Source: Mugil cephalus (taxonomy: Eukaryota > Chordata > Actinopteri > Mugiliformes > Mugilidae). Taken from it: a stretch of 64,000 nt of DNA. Under the pieces are notes generated by a model, which did no database searches, had not been told where the DNA came from, and saw only the letters and a list, made by a program, of their open reading frames with translations. Every line of letters begins with the position of its first letter. The first letter of the stretch is position 1. Shown here piece after piece: positions 24,518 to 38,162 of the stretch. The position numbers and the translations under genes were made by a program. The stretch covers positions 18,296,974-18,360,973 of the forward strand of contig NC_061786.1 in NCBI RefSeq assembly GCF_022458985.1. Direction: 5' to 3'.

Positions 24518-27435
24518 ATGCTTCTCCAGAGGTTGTGGTCCAGACTTGGAGCTCGGTGGTCTGCAGGGACCAAACCAGTTTGTAGTTTGGCCACAGTCAC
24601 GCTCTCCAAGTCTATCCAGCCACACAGATATGAATCCAAAGCCAGGACTCACTCTGGTCCCTGGACATATTCAAAGACTTGTCATTTTAACTCTCTTCAC
24701 CCACAGCGTACAAGACATGTTCTGTCTTCTTTGCCTGGATTTCAGAATCTCACTACGACTTCATCAGCTGACCCTGGGACACTGAGTAACTGTAGAAATG
24801 GACAGATGCGTTTTTACTCTTCGGACATTATAAAGTCGGTGTTAAAATCGACTTTAAAACCGACTGCTGCGGCTGGAAAAAGGGCTCCCAAAGGACCGCG
24901 GACCAAACAGCCTTCTCGAACCAACCAGCCTTCCCTGAAGGAGGACGAGGTGATTTACTCTGTCATCAGATTAGCTGTTTTTAATCTGTCAATACAAGGT
25001 TCAGTTATTAACTCAGGTGTTTTTTTGGGGGTCTGCAGGACATGATGCGATGCATCGCCTTTGCAACAGCAGATCAGTATCATTTGCCAACGCTCTGCCA
25101 CGACTTGACAAGCCACGGCTTCTATGAAATAGATTTGCCCAGGGGTGGGTCTCAGAGATGCACTGAAATTCCCATTTTGCAAGGAATAAACTGTGATACT
25201 CACTGGTGATCGTGTTTTAATTTCAGACGCCTCAAATGTGCTGGTGATAAGCACAGACAAGACTGCAAAACCAGATGACCACGCTGTCATGTTCTTTTTC
25301 AGGTAGAAAAAAAAATAAAATGTTTAGTCTTGAATGTTTGAGTTGTGATCCTAAATTATTTAAAAAGATTATTGAACGGAAAATGATTTTATCTTGTTGT
25401 ACATGGAGCCTGTTATCAAATCTTCTTAATCAAATATAACCTTGTGTAAATGTGTTTTTGTGAGTTAGTTTTTGACCTTTTGACCTAAACTCGTAGAAAC
25501 ATACTTAATATTTCTCATGATATCCAGACATTGCTGTAATGTTTTGGTGACTCGTAGATCTTATCTTAAATTTCAGGGAAGGCTCTGCAGTTTTCTGGAA
25601 CGTTGAAGACAAAGCGGTACATGTTAAAGTGTAACATTCATTTAATTGCTAGTTTATTCTTCAAAAATGTGCTAATTTTTTTATTTTACAGATGAAAAGT
25701 GTTTTGAGAATACTGGAGCATCATGAGATCCAGCCTTATGAAGTAGCGTTAGTCCACTGGGAAAATGAGGAGATCAACTACACTTTAGAAGAGTAGGATG
25801 AGCTACGCTGTTTTTTTTTTCATGTGCTCAATTCCACATCCAACAACAGCTTCTAATATTCAGATCTTTTTTTCCTCAGGGGAAATACAAAGCTGGAACA
25901 CGGCAACTTTGTTATGTGTAACGGGATGAATGAACTCGAATCTGTTCTGGAGAAATTCGCATTTTCAAATGCGCTAAGTTTGTCTGGTGAGGACCTCCAC
26001 AAATAATGAAGATTAGCGTTGTTTAGTGGCAGCGCGCTGACCAGCTTCTCCTCTGAGTCTAACCTTTTGCTTTCCTTTCCAGTGAAGCTGGCGATATGGG
26101 AGGTGGCGTTAGATAACTTCGTGGAGTCAATTCAGTCTATTCCAGAGGTACGGTGGACACGTCAGAGAAAGCAACAAGAATTGATGAATTACTGAATATG
26201 TGTAGTGGTTGTTTGTGTAGCAGATGGTGCATGTCAGAGTTATTAATCTAAAACATTAATGGCTTGATTTTTATTTTTTTTTCCCCCTCTAGACACTGAA
26301 GTCTGGTAAAAGAGTTAAGTTGTCCTCTGCAGAAGTTATGCAGAAGATAGGAGAACTTTTTGCATTAAGGTAAAGTTTTCTCTAAATATCTGTTCAAAGA
26401 GAAGAAAGTTTAACAGCCAAGACTTTAAGTTTAGCAAGAAGTACTATATGCTTACTGTTGTATTTTAAATACCCAAACTCTGCATTGATAGACATTTCTT
26501 CAATCTTATTCAAATAATTCTGATCAGAGATTCATGCAAAACTATTTTTTATTTTTTTTGGCAAAGTAGTTCAAACAAATTTTCCCCCCAACTTTATTGA
26601 CAATATTCATTCATTTAAATGAGATAAGATAATAATTATGCAACCTTGTTCTCAGTGCCCGCATCAATTCTGATTTAAACACTTGGTTTAACAACTAGAT
26701 GTTGTTTTTTTTACCCCTGTTCCACCTGGAAACTTGTCAGGTATCATGACGTTTACTCCACGTGGGACAAACATGCTCAGAATGAATGAATTTGCTCCAT
26801 TCAGAGAGAAACAATAAGATCAGGTGTCTACATTGTTATTATGAGCTAAAAGTTTTCTTTTGAACGGATTATCAAAATGTAATTGAAAATCCCTTGTGAT
26901 TGGGGCTAATCTGTTCTGCTTGAGATGTTTACCCTGATTTTGATTATTAGTGTAATACTGTGGTCCATTTCAACATCCTCCCTGACAGACACTGTATAAA
27001 CCTGAGATCTGATCTGCTGCTTACGCCTGATTTCTACTGGGACAGAGAAAACCTGGAGAAGCTCTACGACAAGACCTGCCAGTTCCTCAGCATCAACCGC
27101 AGAGTCAACGTAACTGAGTCTGCTCCGATAGTCGTAATATGAAGCCGCGCTGTGACATTCGAGCTGTGTTTCTGATTTCGGTTTTGCTCAAACGTTATGA
27201 GTTTAGGTTGTGAACCAGAAGCTGGAACATTGCACACAGCTGACAGACCTGATGAGGAGCCACCTGAGTGAGAAGCACAGCTTGAGGTTGGAATGGATGA
27301 TAGTCATCCTCATTACGATTGAGGTAAATGAGGCCAAACTTTACTAATCACATACAACCTCGTGTGTTCTTACAGTTGAATAATACATGTCTTTTCTTGT
27401 AGGTTATGTTTGAACTTGCAAAAATGATCTTCTAA
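24518..27435 (+). CDS. rmnd1: Required for meiotic nuclear division 1 homologue (mitochondrial DUF155 protein)
   Basis: Inner mitochondrial membrane protein needed for mitochondrial translation in mammals. Eleven coding exons: 24518-24949, 25039-25144, 25227-25302, 25577-25616, 25692-25792, 25880-25986, 26083-26147, 26293-26369, 26989-27109, 27207-27323, 27403-27435, joining to 424 residues without a frame break. The first exon has an Arg-rich, acid-free start ([14 protein letters not shown]) typical of a mitochondrial targeting peptide. The middle matches the DUF155 domain ([39 protein letters not shown]). The end carries a hydrophobic helix ([21 protein letters not shown], split over the last two exons) that serves as membrane anchor. 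Length is close to the human protein of about 449 residues. The last exon codes for only ten residues. It is divergent from ccdc170, as in human. Confidence 0.93.
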
Positions 27436-27599
27436 ACTGCTCTTCTGAGAATGTACGAATCCATAAAGGAAACCAGAAGCTCCAAAGGAAGAATGGTACA
27501 CGGTACAAAGGTACTCGATAAGTGACACTGAAACGCTGCAAATCTGAAACGGTGAAGGGGACCGAAATAGTTTTGAATGTCTTATTCTTTATGTTGTAC

Positions 27600-27605
27600 A
27601 ATAAA
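27600..27605 (+). promoter_or_regulatory. Poly(A) signal of rmnd1
   Basis: AATAAA about 165 bp after the rmnd1 stop; the expected distance for a short 3' UTR. A second AATAAA lies near 27,876. Confidence 0.65.
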
Positions 27606-29026
27606 TGCATCTCAGCAATTGGATTGCATAGACATAATCTATTTATTGATTTTGTAAAAAATAATAATAAGTTGGACTTTTAAACTTTTGAGATCACCAT
27701 AGTTTTATTTCACTTTTTACATCATGTGCAAACTTTTGTGGTCCAGTGTAGGTGTCTTGTCCAATGTTTTTTAAATTGACTCGACATGTGATACTGGTAT
27801 TAAAAAAAAAAAATGAAAGGGAATATTTCCCCATTTAATAAATCCAAAACTGTGAATGCTGTGTCTTGGAAAATGCAATAAAATCTTTATTTAAAATGTT
27901 ATGTGCATCTAAAATCTTATGAGCAACTGAATTTTATATTCTGCAGTCCACAAGCAATACAAGAGGCCTTTATTTATTCAAATAAAATAATGTTTTATTA
28001 ATAAAACACTGTTAAATATATATATATATATATATGTATGTATATATAAACACAGGTAACTCAGGTCTGTATTTTGCATTTAGTCATTAGTTGACATCAT
28101 ATAAGATCAGCAAGAATCTTCCATAAAATTCAGGATACGTGGAAAAACCTAATCTGAAGCGTCAGCTGCAATGGAACACGTAAGCAGCTGGGGAGAAAAA
28201 AGTGCACAAGTAAAGCTGCCATGATTGTTTAAGGCGCCACTGATTATACTTCTCAATAGAGTAAAGATTAAATTAAAGGTGTTGTGTAAAATATTGCTTT
28301 GTTGTGCCATGCTGTCTTCATGCTCTTATTTGTGAAACTCGTCACAGTAGAAATCCTCGTAGGCTGAAAAGGTGCACCTGTCAAAGCATTAAAACAGTCA
28401 ATATGTACAAGATAAAATATAATAATTCTGTATAATCTCAATATGTTCCGGTCGGCCCATTGAATGATGTTTAAGTGAAATAATGTAAAAATGCTGAATG
28501 ACGAAATGATTTACGAACACGGTTATGGTGGTGAGACATCTACGTGTACTAATGTTTTAAAAAGATGTGGGTTACATTCTGAATTAATGCATTTTATCTT
28601 AGAAGACAAACAAAACTGTTATACTTTTTGAAGCCTAGTGTTCAAAAAGAGAAAATAATGTGAAATGCATTCAGGAGGACCTGACCATGATTAGTCAACA
28701 TCGCGCTACATAGCAAACAGCTCATTAGGTTTGATGAAAGACTCGCTATTTCTCCTGCCACATCTCTCTCTCACATATCAGACACTTTATAATATTAATA
28801 AAATACTTTTACAAGTAAATATTGGATTATTTTTGGTTCAACATAAAGTAAAAAAAAAAAAAAATTAATGGCTTTTCAAAGAATTCCTCCTTTCCCGTTT
28901 TGATTGTCCAGCCTGCAAAAACAAAGAAGACAATAATTAGTTTAAGCGTATCTATTAATGTGATTAATTAGTGCAAAGTTATACTGACAAAGAGAGAAAA
29001 GCTTTACCGGTCACTGACGGGTCGAA
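27606..29026. other. AT-rich spacer between rmnd1 and akap12 3' ends
   Basis: The two genes converge here. The region is AT-rich and probably holds the akap12 3' UTR; several minus-strand AATAAA sites (plus-strand TTTATT near 27,887, 27,967 and 27,993) could end it. It includes an AT dinucleotide run at 28,017-28,034 and an A run at 28,851-28,864. No further coding exon was recognised. Confidence 0.5.
28017..28048. repeat. AT/GTAT microsatellite
   Basis: A run of alternating T and A followed by gtatgtatatata. Simple-sequence repeat in the convergent 3' region. Confidence 0.85.
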
Positions 29027-32000
29027 TTAATCCCAATCCACTGTAGCGACACCTGCAGCTGCAGTTTCCGGTTGCTCAAGCGCAACCGCAAAATCTTCAC
29101 CTTCGCTGTCGACGTCGTACATTTCTCCGACTTTGTGCGCTTCTTGTTGCAGTTCTTCCTCCTCGCTCTTGAAATCGGGTTCTATTTCAAACTCTTGGGT
29201 GAGGATGTCTTCCTCGGCATCCAGCCACACGTCCTGATCGGTTTCCTCCTCTGCTTGTTTGACAGCGTCCTCTGTTTTGGTTTCGTGAGCACTGGAGAGT
29301 AGCTCCCGGCTCAGGATCATCTCTCTCCTCTCTCTTCGCCTCACTGGTTCTATTATCTCTGCAGCCTGGATGTTCGGGGTTACGTTCTCTGTGGCTTTGA
29401 TTTCTTCATGTTCTATTATTTGCATTGCTTGGATGCCAACATCCCGAAGCACTGGCTGGTTTGTAATCACGAGTCTTTCGGTGAGTTCTGCTGGTTCTGT
29501 GGTTTTTGCATTAACAGTGACCTCGGTTTGCATTTCGCTCTCAACTCTTTGTGTTGCATTCAATATCCTCGTACGTTCTTCCTGCACGGTCTGAACGCCA
29601 GCTGCATACATGTCACCGTCTCTTGCCGGTTCAAATCTGTGTGTAGGTGGTGGTGGTGGGGAGGCTGGAGCCATTGTTTGTCCAAACTGTATGTTAAGTT
29701 TGAATTCTAGAGAAAGACTCGAAGGAGACTCCACATTACCTATAGATGAGATTATTCCAGTGTTTTGGGGGACTGCTAATCCAGCATTATTGGTACTAAC
29801 AATCTGATTTTGGGTAGTTTGTAGTGTTTGAGCTTCTACAGTGTCTTCATCAACTTTCTTTGTCGCCATTTCTTCTGCTTTGATGGAGACTTCTGATTTT
29901 TCAGCTTCCTCCAAATCTTCTTTGCGATCAAAGACGGAGGTGTCCAAACTTTGAGTGCGATCTTCAGAAATTAGTTGTTCAGTTGGGATTGTGGAAGTGT
30001 CACTAGTGACCGCTTCGTCTTGTCTTTCTATTTCTAGCTCCTCCACTTCTTTCGATTCACTGCTAACCACCTCAGTCATTTCTGATAGGTTTACAACCTC
30101 TTGTTCCAAACTGACAGGGAAAGATTCAGGTACTGTCTCTGGTAAATTCTCCTTTACATGGTGAATAACTTCTTGGACAGTCCCCTTTTCCTCATTAATC
30201 GTTTCCTCTTTAGATTCGGCAGTGGCAAAGAGATTTTCTAGATTCTTAATGGTCTCCTGACAAACATCTATGATTTGTTTGTCTTCTGTAACACCTGCTT
30301 CTATCACCTTGTCAATCACATTCTCGGCCGACTTGATATCAACATCCACCGCCTCCACTTGGATCCTGTGGTTGTCTTCAGACTTCACTGATGACACGTG
30401 CATCGTCAGGACCATGTCGCCTTCCTCTGCTGTCTCGGTAACCTCCTCTCTCACCAATGGCTTTGCAGTCTCGACTGTGTCCTTGAACTGTGTCTCACTT
30501 GCAATTCTATCTATCAAGGGTTCGTGAACTTCTGATGTTGTCTCTATCAAGACATCAGGTATTGCAGATGAAACATCTTTCCGGTCACATGTGGTTACTT
30601 GGGCGACTACAGCGTGCTCAAGTGGAGCAGTCTTGGTCTCAGCACCTGGAAGCTCCCCTGCTTTTTCCTTCTCTATATTCTCCTCTACTTCACAGACATG
30701 CACTCCATGTGTGGCTTCATCTGAAGCTTCAGCATTATCCATACAAGGCGCTGGGGTCTCTTCAGAGAATGCAATCACTTCCACAACTTGAACGTTTGAA
30801 CTTCCTTCCTCAGTGACGGAGGATAAATGAACAGCTGTTAAGGATTGTAACTTTTGTACAGTTTCAGCGATGCTGTCCTCTACTTCACAGACATGCACTC
30901 CATGTGTGGCTTCGTCTGAAGCTTCAGCATTATCCATACAAGGCGCTGGGGTCTCTTCAGAGAATGCAATCACTTCCACAACTTGAACGTTTGAACTTCC
31001 TTCCTCAGTGACGGAGGATAAATGAACTGCTGTTAAGGATTGTAACTCTTGTACAGTTTCAGCAACGCTGTCCTCTTGCTCAACCTGAGCATCTTGTTGG
31101 ATGCTTTCCGACATCTGATCTTTGATTTCTGCAACTGAATCGGGAGCTGGTTTTGTAACATCTTCTGCAAATATTTGTGTTTCCTGAGCACTGCTTTGTG
31201 TCGCTGCATGTGCAGACGTAGACACCTCTCCTTCAGCTGCTGTTTCAGTCGGCATATCTTTTGCATCAGGTAGCAAAACCTCTGCTTCCACCTTCAGGAC
31301 TTCTTTTTCCTCTGATATTACTTCCTTTTCAAGTATTTGAGGTCTTCCTGCTTCTGAATCCGATGTGGCGGCTTGTACAGCTTGTGACTCTTCTGGTTCT
31401 TGAACATGCTCAAGGCGAACAGTATCTTCAGAGACAGGTACAGTTTCCTGTTGAGGTTCATCTTTAATGCTTTCTGGAACATCTTCTGATATTGCTTCTT
31501 TTGCAGCTGATTGAGCAATAGCTTCTTCGGATTCTACAGTTTCCTCTTTAGGTTCATCTTTAATGCTTTGCGGAACATCTTCTGATATTACTTCTTTTTC
31601 GGTTGGTTGAGCACTACCTTCTCCTGAGTCTAACGTGGCTGCCGTTTCATCTTGTTTATCTTTTGCAATAAGTTCAACGTGCTCAGTCATGGGAGCATCA
31701 GTCTGTGGCTCTTTTTCTTCTGGATGAATGGTTTCTTCAATGAGGTGTGTTGTCTCTTTGGGTTCGTCAACGACTTTTTCTGCAGGTAGACTCTCCTCTG
31801 TAGATGGTACTTCTTCTTCTGCAACTGTAACTGCGGGTGGGATGTCATCTGATACATCTGCCACTAGAGCTGGTTCTGCTTCTTCAGTTTTTGAGATTTT
31901 GCTTTCAGCTTGCTGTAGACTTTCCTCTGTAAATGGTACTTTTTCTTCTTCTTCTTCTTCTTCTTCTTCTTCTTCTTCTTCTTCGTCTTCAACCCTAACA

Positions 32001-35000
32001 GTGGGTTGGATGTCACCTGATATTTCTTCTTTTTCCAGTGACTGAACACTACCTTCCTTTGAACCTAATGTGTCTTTTCCTTCATCTGCCAATGCTTCCA
32101 GCTCATCCGCTGCAGCAGGTGGTGATTGATCCTCAACTCGAACATCTGCCACCGGAGCTGGTTCTGCTTTTTCAGTTTTTGAGATTTCGTTTTCAGCTTC
32201 CTGTTCCCCAACTTGTGCCTCTGCTATAACAACTTTGCTTTCATTCACCTCAGACAAGCTTTCCACCACACGTTGGCTCTCATCCATAATTTCTAAATCT
32301 TCTGCCTCACAGACTTTATCTACAGAAAGCTCTGCAGTGTCAAACTCCTCAGATATGATTTCTGTTGAAGTGTTCATGTCAGACCCGCTCTCTATCTGTT
32401 CTGTTGCCGTAAGTTCGTTAATTGCATCGATTGCTTCAACGCTCAGGCCCGTGTTTATGGCGGTTGCATCAGATCTTCTATGTATTTCGAGAATCTTTGT
32501 CTCTTTTTCGACCAATGTTTCATTTATTTGATGCGAGACTGAACCAACTATTCTTTCAGCGCCTAGTTCCTCTGAACTGACTGGAACAGCCTCTGGGCTG
32601 GTGGAGATGTTTTCAGCAACCTGCTGCAGTACAACCTCTGTGTCCTGAACATTGTATTCTGCTGGGACTGGTGTTGCGTTTCCAGATGTTTTTGAGGAAT
32701 CAGACAACTGGGAAACTGCAGAGACCATCTCAGTTTCATCTGCCGTGGTGGCGTCTACAGGCTCTGGAGCAGTTATGGCGTCAGATGTGATTTCTATGAA
32801 GTCCTCTGCTATCGTGTCATCTCTAACAACCTCTTCGGTGAATGAAACCGGAGTGGCCATGGTGTCTGTAATTATCCCCTCCTCTGGAATATCACTGAGC
32901 TGTTGATGTTTACTGAGTAACTCATCTGTAAGATCATCTGTTTCTACATTTGCAACAGGGGCGATGGATGCCGCGAATGTTGCGTCATCTTCTTGCACCT
33001 TTTGTGCTTCAATAAAATCTTCTTTACAAGGTTTGACTGGCTCAACCTTCTTATCAGTGAGGTCCTGGTGGGGCTCATTGTCTGCTTTTGTCAGGTCACT
33101 TTCTATATCTGCCTGTGTTTGTATTTGAGCCACTGCCTCGGCTGTGTCGAACTCGGACAGTGGAACCACAGCGGGCGTCTCGGAGTCTTCATCATCTGAC
33201 ACTACTTCCCTATCAGCCTCTTCTGAAGATACTTGGTCTTGCTTTTCAGCCGACTTTCTCTTTTTCCGTCCGGTAAGGAGTTTCTTTATGGAAAAGGAGG
33301 AGTCATCTTGAGTAACTTCACTATCAGATTGTATATTTTCTTTACTTTCATCCTCATCCTTGGCCTTTCTTTTAGGGGTGACAAGTTTCTTAAGTGATTT
33401 CCATGTTGATCCTGTGTCACCCTCTGGAGGACCTCCTGCTTCTTTGGCAGAATCACCTTGAATCTCATTGACCTCACTGGAACTTTCCAAAGGCGACTCT
33501 GTGCTCTCTTTAGGTCCACTGTCTTGCTTGTTAACACCATTATCAATTTGAGGTGTTTCCTCCTCAGAGTCTGATGTCCTTCTGCTTCTCCTCCTTCCAG
33601 ATCCACACAAAACAGCCTCCCACGACACAGACGAATCTTTCTTTTTCTTTCCCTCTTCTGTGCTGTGATCAGATATTTGCTGTCCTTCATTTGGTTTTGT
33701 TTCTTCTATTATACCTGGGATTTGTGCGTCTCCATGGTCCACAGATGACTTTTTCACGCGTTTTTTAGGAGTCATGAGCTTTATGAAGGAAGCCCATGCA
33801 CTTTCCTCTTCTCCCGCCGCCTCTGCAGAGGGTTTTGCAGGACTTTCTTCTTTCCGATTTTCTGCCGGCTCCTCAGTTGAAGACAGGTGCTGATCATCTC
33901 CAGAGTCGGACAGCTTTGAATCACTTGATTTCCGTCCACTCTGCTTTTTGGAGCGTTTCTTTAAACTAGATCCTGACAGAAGCTTTTTTAGGGGACTGGC
34001 TTGAACTTTGTCCTTTTCTTGAGAGCCCAAAATGTCAGGCTCATTCGCAAAAGATGATTTGCCCTCATCCTCATTTTCCCCAAGACCTTTCTCAGTTGTA
34101 GTCATGTCAATACCGGGAGTAATCTCCTCTTCTTGTTGGTCTTGTACAGTCGTGTCTTCAGTCTCCTTTTTCCCCATGTCTACCAGTTCTTTCTCTGTTG
34201 CGTCACCTTCTTCTTGCTTCTTTTTCTTCCGCAGACCAGAAAAGATTCCAGTTGTAAAAAATTTTTTCAACGGAGATTCCTCCACTTGTTCATCGGGACT
34301 CGACTGAGATGTTGCGTGTGGATCTTTTTCAGGTGTGGCTTCTTGGTTTGCATCTTCACTTACAGGTAAAGCTTCAACTTCTGTGGCTTCTGTCGTTCTC
34401 TCATCTGCATTTTCTAGAGCATCCTCTGGTGTGACATCTGTCAGTGTGGGGCATGTCGTTGAGTCATTGTCATTAACTGCCTGTGCCTCGTTCAGATCCA
34501 TATTTGATTGATCAGTCTCACTTTTTATCTCTTCTGCCGTCTCCTTAATGTCTTCTGGTTTATTTGCTTCTTCTTCGGGCACAACAGAGCCTCTTTTTAC
34601 TGTCAGTTTCAATCCAATGTTGCTGAAAAACTTCCTAAAACTTTCATTGATGTCGTTCTGCTTCGCCTCCATTTCAGTCATTTCCTCATTCGCATCCACT
34701 TCATCCGCCGCTGTCTTTTCATTAATTTCAACATTTTCTAATGGTGTTTCTTCTGCGTTAAGTGGCTTCTCTTTGCCTGAAACATCTTCGTCTGGAGAGA
34801 GGATAGCTAAACCAGAAAATGGATTTATTATTAAAGGATGATTGTGAGAATGACATAGATGAAATTCTATCTGCTGAAATCCAACATGCTCCTGTTGAGA
34901 TTCTGCTGACGTGAGCAGCAATGCACAAACGATGAATACCCACCCTCTGCAGCGATCTCATGTTCTTCCTCACAGTGACCATTTAACGCTGCTATGGAGT

Positions 35001-36738
35001 TGTCCGCTTTTCCATTAATCTCAGAGATCTGCCCTTTGTTTTTGAGGGGCTGAAACAAAGCAAATAGAGCAGTGACATTTCTCTCTGTCTCAATTTCTAA
35101 GAAAAGAATTTCCATATCTGTGATTAACTGGAACTCCAAATTCCTATTTTGTAAACAGCCCTGGCTCCGCTGATTCACCGTGATGGTAGTTAACAATCCT
35201 AATTGTCCCAATCTCAAATCCGTGAGCCGGATTAGTCCAGAAAGTCTGAGCAGGGGTTAGGAAACAAGAAACACATGTCCATCAAGTGGTGTGCCAGGAC
35301 TAAATAAACAACTGTAAAAATAGATGTTGTGGCGTTGTTTCACCTACTTAAACATTAATATGTGGTATCGGTTTCCGATCGAGGTGTATTTTACTACTTC
35401 ATGGGCAGGAATAGTTAGGATAAATCTAATGTTGGTAAAAATTATTTAAGTGAACCAGAAGCCTGACTTTTCTCAGACATTTAGATAAAGCATAACGTCA
35501 TTTAGACTCTATTTTTAACGCCAAAGGATCTAAGGTTCTAAGGCCATGATATGATTACAACTTGGACATTGCTTGTTTTTTTGTGTGTGGTGGACAAAGA
35601 TCTCTTTGTTTCTTTACTTTAGAGGCAAGTGCCACTGACTTTGTTTTTCCATTTTAGGAAATTAAACTTGACTTTTGGACTTACATAATGAGCGCCATTT
35701 AGTGCGACACAGATCTTATACCCTTACAGTTTATTTGCAAGGGATATTTATTTATTTAATTTATTTAACAGGATGAACACAGTGTTATTTAGCTGACATT
35801 TTGCATAGTTAAATTCAGCAACTTTTGCCCTAGGCTTCTCCTCAAATATATCAGTAAACCAACACAGTATCTTATATAAATAAATTTTCACTCTCTAATA
35901 GGACAGAGCTACTCAATTGACTTCCTGCTCATCCTGACCTGGTGAAGATGTTATACACAAATCATCAATGTTGCCTTCTGCTGAGTGCAGCAGAGGGAGA
36001 AATTCCATCTCTCCCCCGGGCTTTGCTCGGGTTCCTCCAAGAATGGGAGGTCATTAATCCCCCCCATGATGTTTCCTTTTTTGTGAAATGAAAACAGGAT
36101 CTTCAGAAGACTCTGTGTCTGTTAGCATCAAAGTGGCAAAAATCAGGAACCATGGGGGATAATTTAAAGTTTCACTATTTAACAGCACAACTTCTTGTAT
36201 AGTCAGGAAGAAAAGGGCTCAATTTTCCACCCGCATTAAGCTTCCTGTTGCAACAAAGCATGAAAAAGCATGATAAACATACTGATAGTTTTTAATTCAT
36301 AGCCAGTGTCAGTGCCCACTAGATGCTTGGTTGTGCTCGCTGGCAGCCACTTAAAAGAGACAAGGACTTCTCCTTTACTCTGGCAATAATGGATGTGTTG
36401 GCAAGCAGCATCTGCACCGTCCCTACAACAACAAAACCCAGCCTCAGCGTTTTCACGGCTTACAGCAGCCTCCGACTGGTTTTGTAAATCCTTACAGAAA
36501 TGTTCTAATCAACGACTTTGTGCTTCAGCCTTGGTGCGTAAAGAAGATAAATCATTATTCGCAAAGTTGGTGCAGGGGTACCCAGTTAACCCTTTCAATT
36601 CACGAAGAAATGTGGAAAATAACATAATACCTTGTCTTCGGGACTCTCCTCGGTCTGCACGTCGTCCACTCCTCCGCTCCCCTCCTCAGCCGCTGCATCC
36701 TTCTTGCCCTCCCGTTGCGCAGACTGAGCGTCTCCCAT
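29027..36738 (-). CDS. akap12: A-kinase anchoring protein 12 (gravin/SSeCKS)
   Basis: Membrane-associated scaffold that gathers PKA, PKC, calmodulin and receptor partners. Three coding exons on minus: 36631-36738, 34944-35049 and a giant exon 29027-34806, joining in frame to 1,997 residues (human about 1,780). The start MGDAQS fits the N-myristoylation rule (Gly2, Ser6). Three tryptophan-lysine WSK repeats typical of AKAP12 are at about W409 (AWASFIKLMTPKKRVKK), W467 (SWEAVLCGSGRRRSRR) and W540 (TWKSLKKLVTPKRK). Basic SPLKKFF and SPLKKLLSGSSLKK segments precede them. The rest is very acidic and low in complexity, with a Glu run and a recent internal duplication described separately. It ends VDWD. 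I could not pin down the RII-binding helix. The 1.6-kb intron after exon 1 leaves room for other promoters, which mammalian AKAP12 uses. Confidence 0.94.
30681..31070 (-). repeat. Two 195-bp tandem copies inside the akap12 coding exon
   Basis: The unit at 30,681-30,875 is repeated at 30,876-31,070 with about five base differences, so roughly 97% identical. The unit is 65 codons and keeps frame. Each copy codes for a segment containing TAVHLSSVTEEGSSNVQVVE and PCMDNAEASDEATHGVHVCE. The near identity at DNA level points to a recent duplication. Confidence 0.95.
31938..31987 (-). repeat. TTC repeat encoding a glutamate run in akap12
   Basis: Plus-strand ttc units, broken once by gtc (an Asp codon on minus) near the right end, read as GAA on minus and encode an Asp/Glu block of about 17 residues. 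The tract should be length-variable; each unit adds or removes one Glu without shifting frame. Confidence 0.9.
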
Positions 36739-38162
36739 TATCGCAACTGCAGCGCGTCACTATCCGGAGTGAGCCGAACAAGTGATGGAAATATCCTCCC
36801 CAAGGAAATAATAGTAAAAAAAAAAAATTTTAAACACAAGCCCGGGGCCAGAGAGACGGTCAGATCTCGAATGGTGCAGCCTGGATGCTGTAAAACTTCT
36901 TTTTAGCTAAACGCCTCCCTGCAGGATCACATGAAGCCATGAGCCGAGCCCGTCCCGGCCCGGCCCAGCCCGCCTCCCTCTGCATCAGGGAGAAAAAAAA
37001 AAAAAAAAAAAAACTGCAGCGAAAACACTGCCTTCAGATGACTTAACGTGCATGATCCAGCCTCAAATAGTAGTGAATTAACAATTTAGAGGTTCAAATG
37101 CAGACAATAGAAGCATATAAAACTGATGGAAAACCCGTGACTTTGAACCTCAACAAAATTAGGGACAATATTTAACGAGATACAGATGAAATTTCCTCAC
37201 TGGTTTAAATTTAAATTAAAGGTTGAATAAGACATCCTGGGCATGTTTAATATTATTCTGTGAATATTTTAAACTCTTTCTCTTATAAAAAGTATTTCTC
37301 CAACATTAGCAGTTCGATTTCAAGAGTTGCATGGCCCATAGAAACAGTTTATTTACAAGTTCTTTTGGCCATGATTCATGCATGCAGTGTGTTGACATGC
37401 ATAACATACTGCGTGCCCTTCATATTTGAACCCCCTAACGTCTGAATTAGTTTTTACATTTCAAAGGTTTCAGAGGAGCGAGATAATTTCATCATGAGAT
37501 CTCTCGTGTCGACTCAGCTAACCACGGGAAGCTGATGTTGTTGCCAGATCTCGGTTCTGTCTGTGTCATGGGAATAAATCACCACCTCTTGGCCTGATGC
37601 AGCTGCTGCCATGACATCAGCGTCCAGCATCTGTCCAGCTGTTACCTAAAAACACTGAAATAACTATATAGAGGAGGCAAAAAGCTGTGACTGTATGTAA
37701 AAGTAGGGGTTTTACATAGGATGCTTTTTTTCTGGGGTTATCTGAAGTGTAAGGGGCAGCATCATCTGCAAATGTCTGAACACTCGTGCAAAAATATCTG
37801 CAGATAAACTAGATAAAAACAAGTTAACATGCAGAGCACACTGAATTCCATTTCTACATTTATAACAGTTATTAATCAATGCTTCAATTATACCAACTAA
37901 CAGGTATTCAGCATATCAGTTGAAAATCTTGTGATTTATGACTAATCTGTACCAATGTGTTTGTAGCATTTATTAATCTTTGAGCTGAATCGTCGCAGAA
38001 ATAAGTGACTATTTCAGGTCAGATTTAATTTCTTTATATATATCTTTGAAAAAATGTGCTTGATTTGATTTCATAAAGCAATAAAATAGATATGGCGGTC
38101 TGATGAGGGGGTTGACCGTTGGACTCGTTCCTCTGGTACTTTTATGGATTTATAGTGTTCTC

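Noticed and set aside
36393-36785. 130-codon plus-strand frame over akap12 exon 1
   Set aside because: It overlaps the akap12 start exon on the other strand and its promoter; low complexity and no homology recognised.
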